The translations under genes and the position numbers were made by a program. From Bryobacterales bacterium (GTDB taxonomy: Bacteria; Acidobacteriota; Terriglobia; Bryobacterales; Bryobacteraceae), in assembly GCA_003164035.1 (NCBI GenBank), contig PLRS01000014.1:56582-120581 (forward strand): a stretch of DNA of 64,000 nt, given 5' to 3'. The notes beneath the pieces are model-generated. The model did no database searches, was not told the DNA's origin, and saw nothing but the letters and a program-made list of their open reading frames with translations. Shown here one piece after another: positions 62,928 to 64,000 of the stretch (position 1 is the stretch's first letter; each line of letters opens with the position of its first letter).

Positions 62928-64000
62928 ATGAATCGACGCCAGTTTGTTTCCTCCGCCGGAGCCGTGGCTCTGGCCCCCGCCGCTGCCCGGCAGGCCTCGG
63001 CCGACGCGCCCGCGCCGCGCGCGCGCATGCGGCTGGGATGCCAAAGCGCTCCCACCACCGGCGCCCACCTGAAGTACCTGGCGCGCTACGGCGTTCGCGA
63101 CATTTGCGGTTATCCCGAAATCCCGGCCGACCGGCTTTACGCCACCGTGGACGAGTTGAAGCGCATGCGCGATCTGGCCGAAGCGAACCGCATTCACGTG
63201 GAATGCGTGGCGCCGCCGTTCTTAGCCTCCAGCCACATCGACAAGGAAAAGCACCCGGCCATCATGCTGGCCCAAAGCCCGGAGCGCGACCGCGATATCG
63301 AGCAGTTGCAAACCTTCATTCGCAATTGCGCCGCCGGCGGGGTGCCCTCGTTCAAATACAACATGAGCATTCTGGGCGTGGTGCGCACCGGCCGCGTTCC
63401 GGGCCGCGGCGACTCGACCTACAGCGCCTGGAGCCTCGCCAGCGCCCATCCCCAGCCGCCCCTCACCCGCGCCGGCCGCGTGGATGCGGATCGCTTTTGG
63501 GAGCGAATTACCTATTTCCTCGACCGCGTGGTTCCGGTGGCCGATGAATATAAGGTGCGCATGGCCTGCCATCCCCACGATCCCGGCATGCCTCCGGAAG
63601 GCTACCAGGGCGTGAACCGCGTGCTGGGCACGGTGGACGGCTTGAAACGCTTCGTCTCCATTCGCGAAAGCCCCTATCACGGCTTGAATTTCTGCCAGGG
63701 CACGGTTTCCGAAATGTTGCGCGATCCCGGGAAGGAAATCTTCGACGTCATCCGCTACTTCGGCACGCGCAACAAGATCTTCAACGTGCATTTCCGCAAC
63801 ATCCGCGGCCACCGCGACGAATTCGTCGAAGTCTATCCCGACGAAGGCGACGTCGATTTCGTCGAAGCCATCAAGGTTTACCGGGAAGTGGGCTACCCCT
63901 ACCTGTTAATGCCCGACCACGTACCCCAAGCCGCCTCCGATCCCAACGGATTGCAAAGCTTCGCCTTCTGCTACGGATATATCCGGGCTCTGGTCCAGGC
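62928..64000 (+). CDS. UxuA-like mannonate dehydratase family protein, second copy (cut by window edge)
   Basis: ATG 62928 opens a frame that runs off the right edge (at least 357 residues). It begins MNRRQFVSSAGAVALAPAAA, a Tat leader nearly matching the copy at 5551. It keeps the same catalytic segments (ACHPHDPGMPPEGYQGV, GLNFCQGTVSEM, IFNVHFRNIRGH, LMPDHVPQ). The ribosome site region (TACGAGGT) also matches. Being 57 kb apart, the two are paralogues, perhaps with different substrates or locations of regulation. Only the last few residues lie outside the window. Confidence 0.88.
   Translation, partial: MNRRQFVSSAGAVALAPAAARQASADAPAPRARMRLGCQSAPTTGAHLKYLARYGVRDICGYPEIPADRLYATVDELKRMRDLAEANRIHVECVAPPFLASSHIDKEKHPAIMLAQSPERDRDIEQLQTFIRNCAAGGVPSFKYNMSILGVVRTGRVPGRGDSTYSAWSLASAHPQPPLTRAGRVDADRFWERITYFLDRVVPVADEYKVRMACHPHDPGMPPEGYQGVNRVLGTVDGLKRFVSIRESPYHGLNFCQGTVSEMLRDPGKEIFDVIRYFGTRNKIFNVHFRNIRGHRDEFVEVYPDEGDVDFVEAIKVYREVGYPYLLMPDHVPQAASDPNGLQSFAFCYGYIRALVQ

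Overview
The window is high-GC DNA whose gene content points to the Acidobacteriota, most likely a relative of Candidatus Solibacter (Bryobacterales). It holds a TIGR03435-type protein (EFEVASIKPA motif), a TIGR03436-type VWFA protein, two Oar-like TonB-dependent receptors with an N-terminal carboxypeptidase-regulatory domain, and many Tat-signal sugar enzymes. No rRNA, tRNA, CRISPR array, transposase or classical DNA-binding regulator was seen.

Layout. Positions 1-2881: the 3' end of an unknown gene, a HupE/UreJ-2 membrane protein and an NHL-type beta-propeller. Positions 2884-13384 (all minus): a catabolic locus with HpcH/HpaI aldolase, Gfo/Idh/MocA oxidoreductase, TonB-dependent receptor, amidohydrolase (lactonase-like), UxuA-like dehydratase, MFS transporter and TIM-barrel isomerase. 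Its steps fit a non-phosphorylative route for a sugar or uronate, and four of the enzymes carry Tat-like leaders. Positions 13877-18346: an AmrS-like radical SAM protein with a candidate 20-residue peptide upstream, then an aminotransferase translationally coupled to ATP-dependent PEP carboxykinase. Positions 18494-23216 (minus): the conserved rpmH-rnpA-yidD-yidC-jag-mnmE block, with rpmH starting at 23216. Positions 23984-33205: a second Oar-like receptor, the VWFA protein, ispG, DUF2203, a CYTH protein and a secreted unknown. Positions 33265-34541: the TIGR03435 protein and a small zinc-finger fragment.

Positions 34961-53025 form a large exopolysaccharide cluster: stand-alone PAS protein, Wza-like exporter, Wzc-like tyrosine autokinase, Wzx-like flippase, O-antigen ligase/Wzy-like protein, three GT4 glycosyltransferases, FemAB-like acyltransferase, DUF2334 deacetylase-like protein, WbaP-like initiating transferase, beta-helix protein, NodB deacetylase, a pseudokinase-like protein and a FemAB-like fusion protein. 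Most neighbours overlap by 4-5 bases, which implies translational coupling. Positions 53277-64000: an M20 amidohydrolase, TldD, a large beta-helix protein, a phosphoesterase, a DinG-type helicase, QueD, and a truncated second copy of the UxuA-like gene.

The most unusual aspect is a set of at least five dispersed palindromic repeat families (called A to E here). They lie mainly between genes, some within operons, and family C also lies in frame inside three exopolysaccharide genes. All three forward frames of family C are open, so it can add repeat-coded peptide to host proteins. All calls come from reading the sequence; no database search was run.
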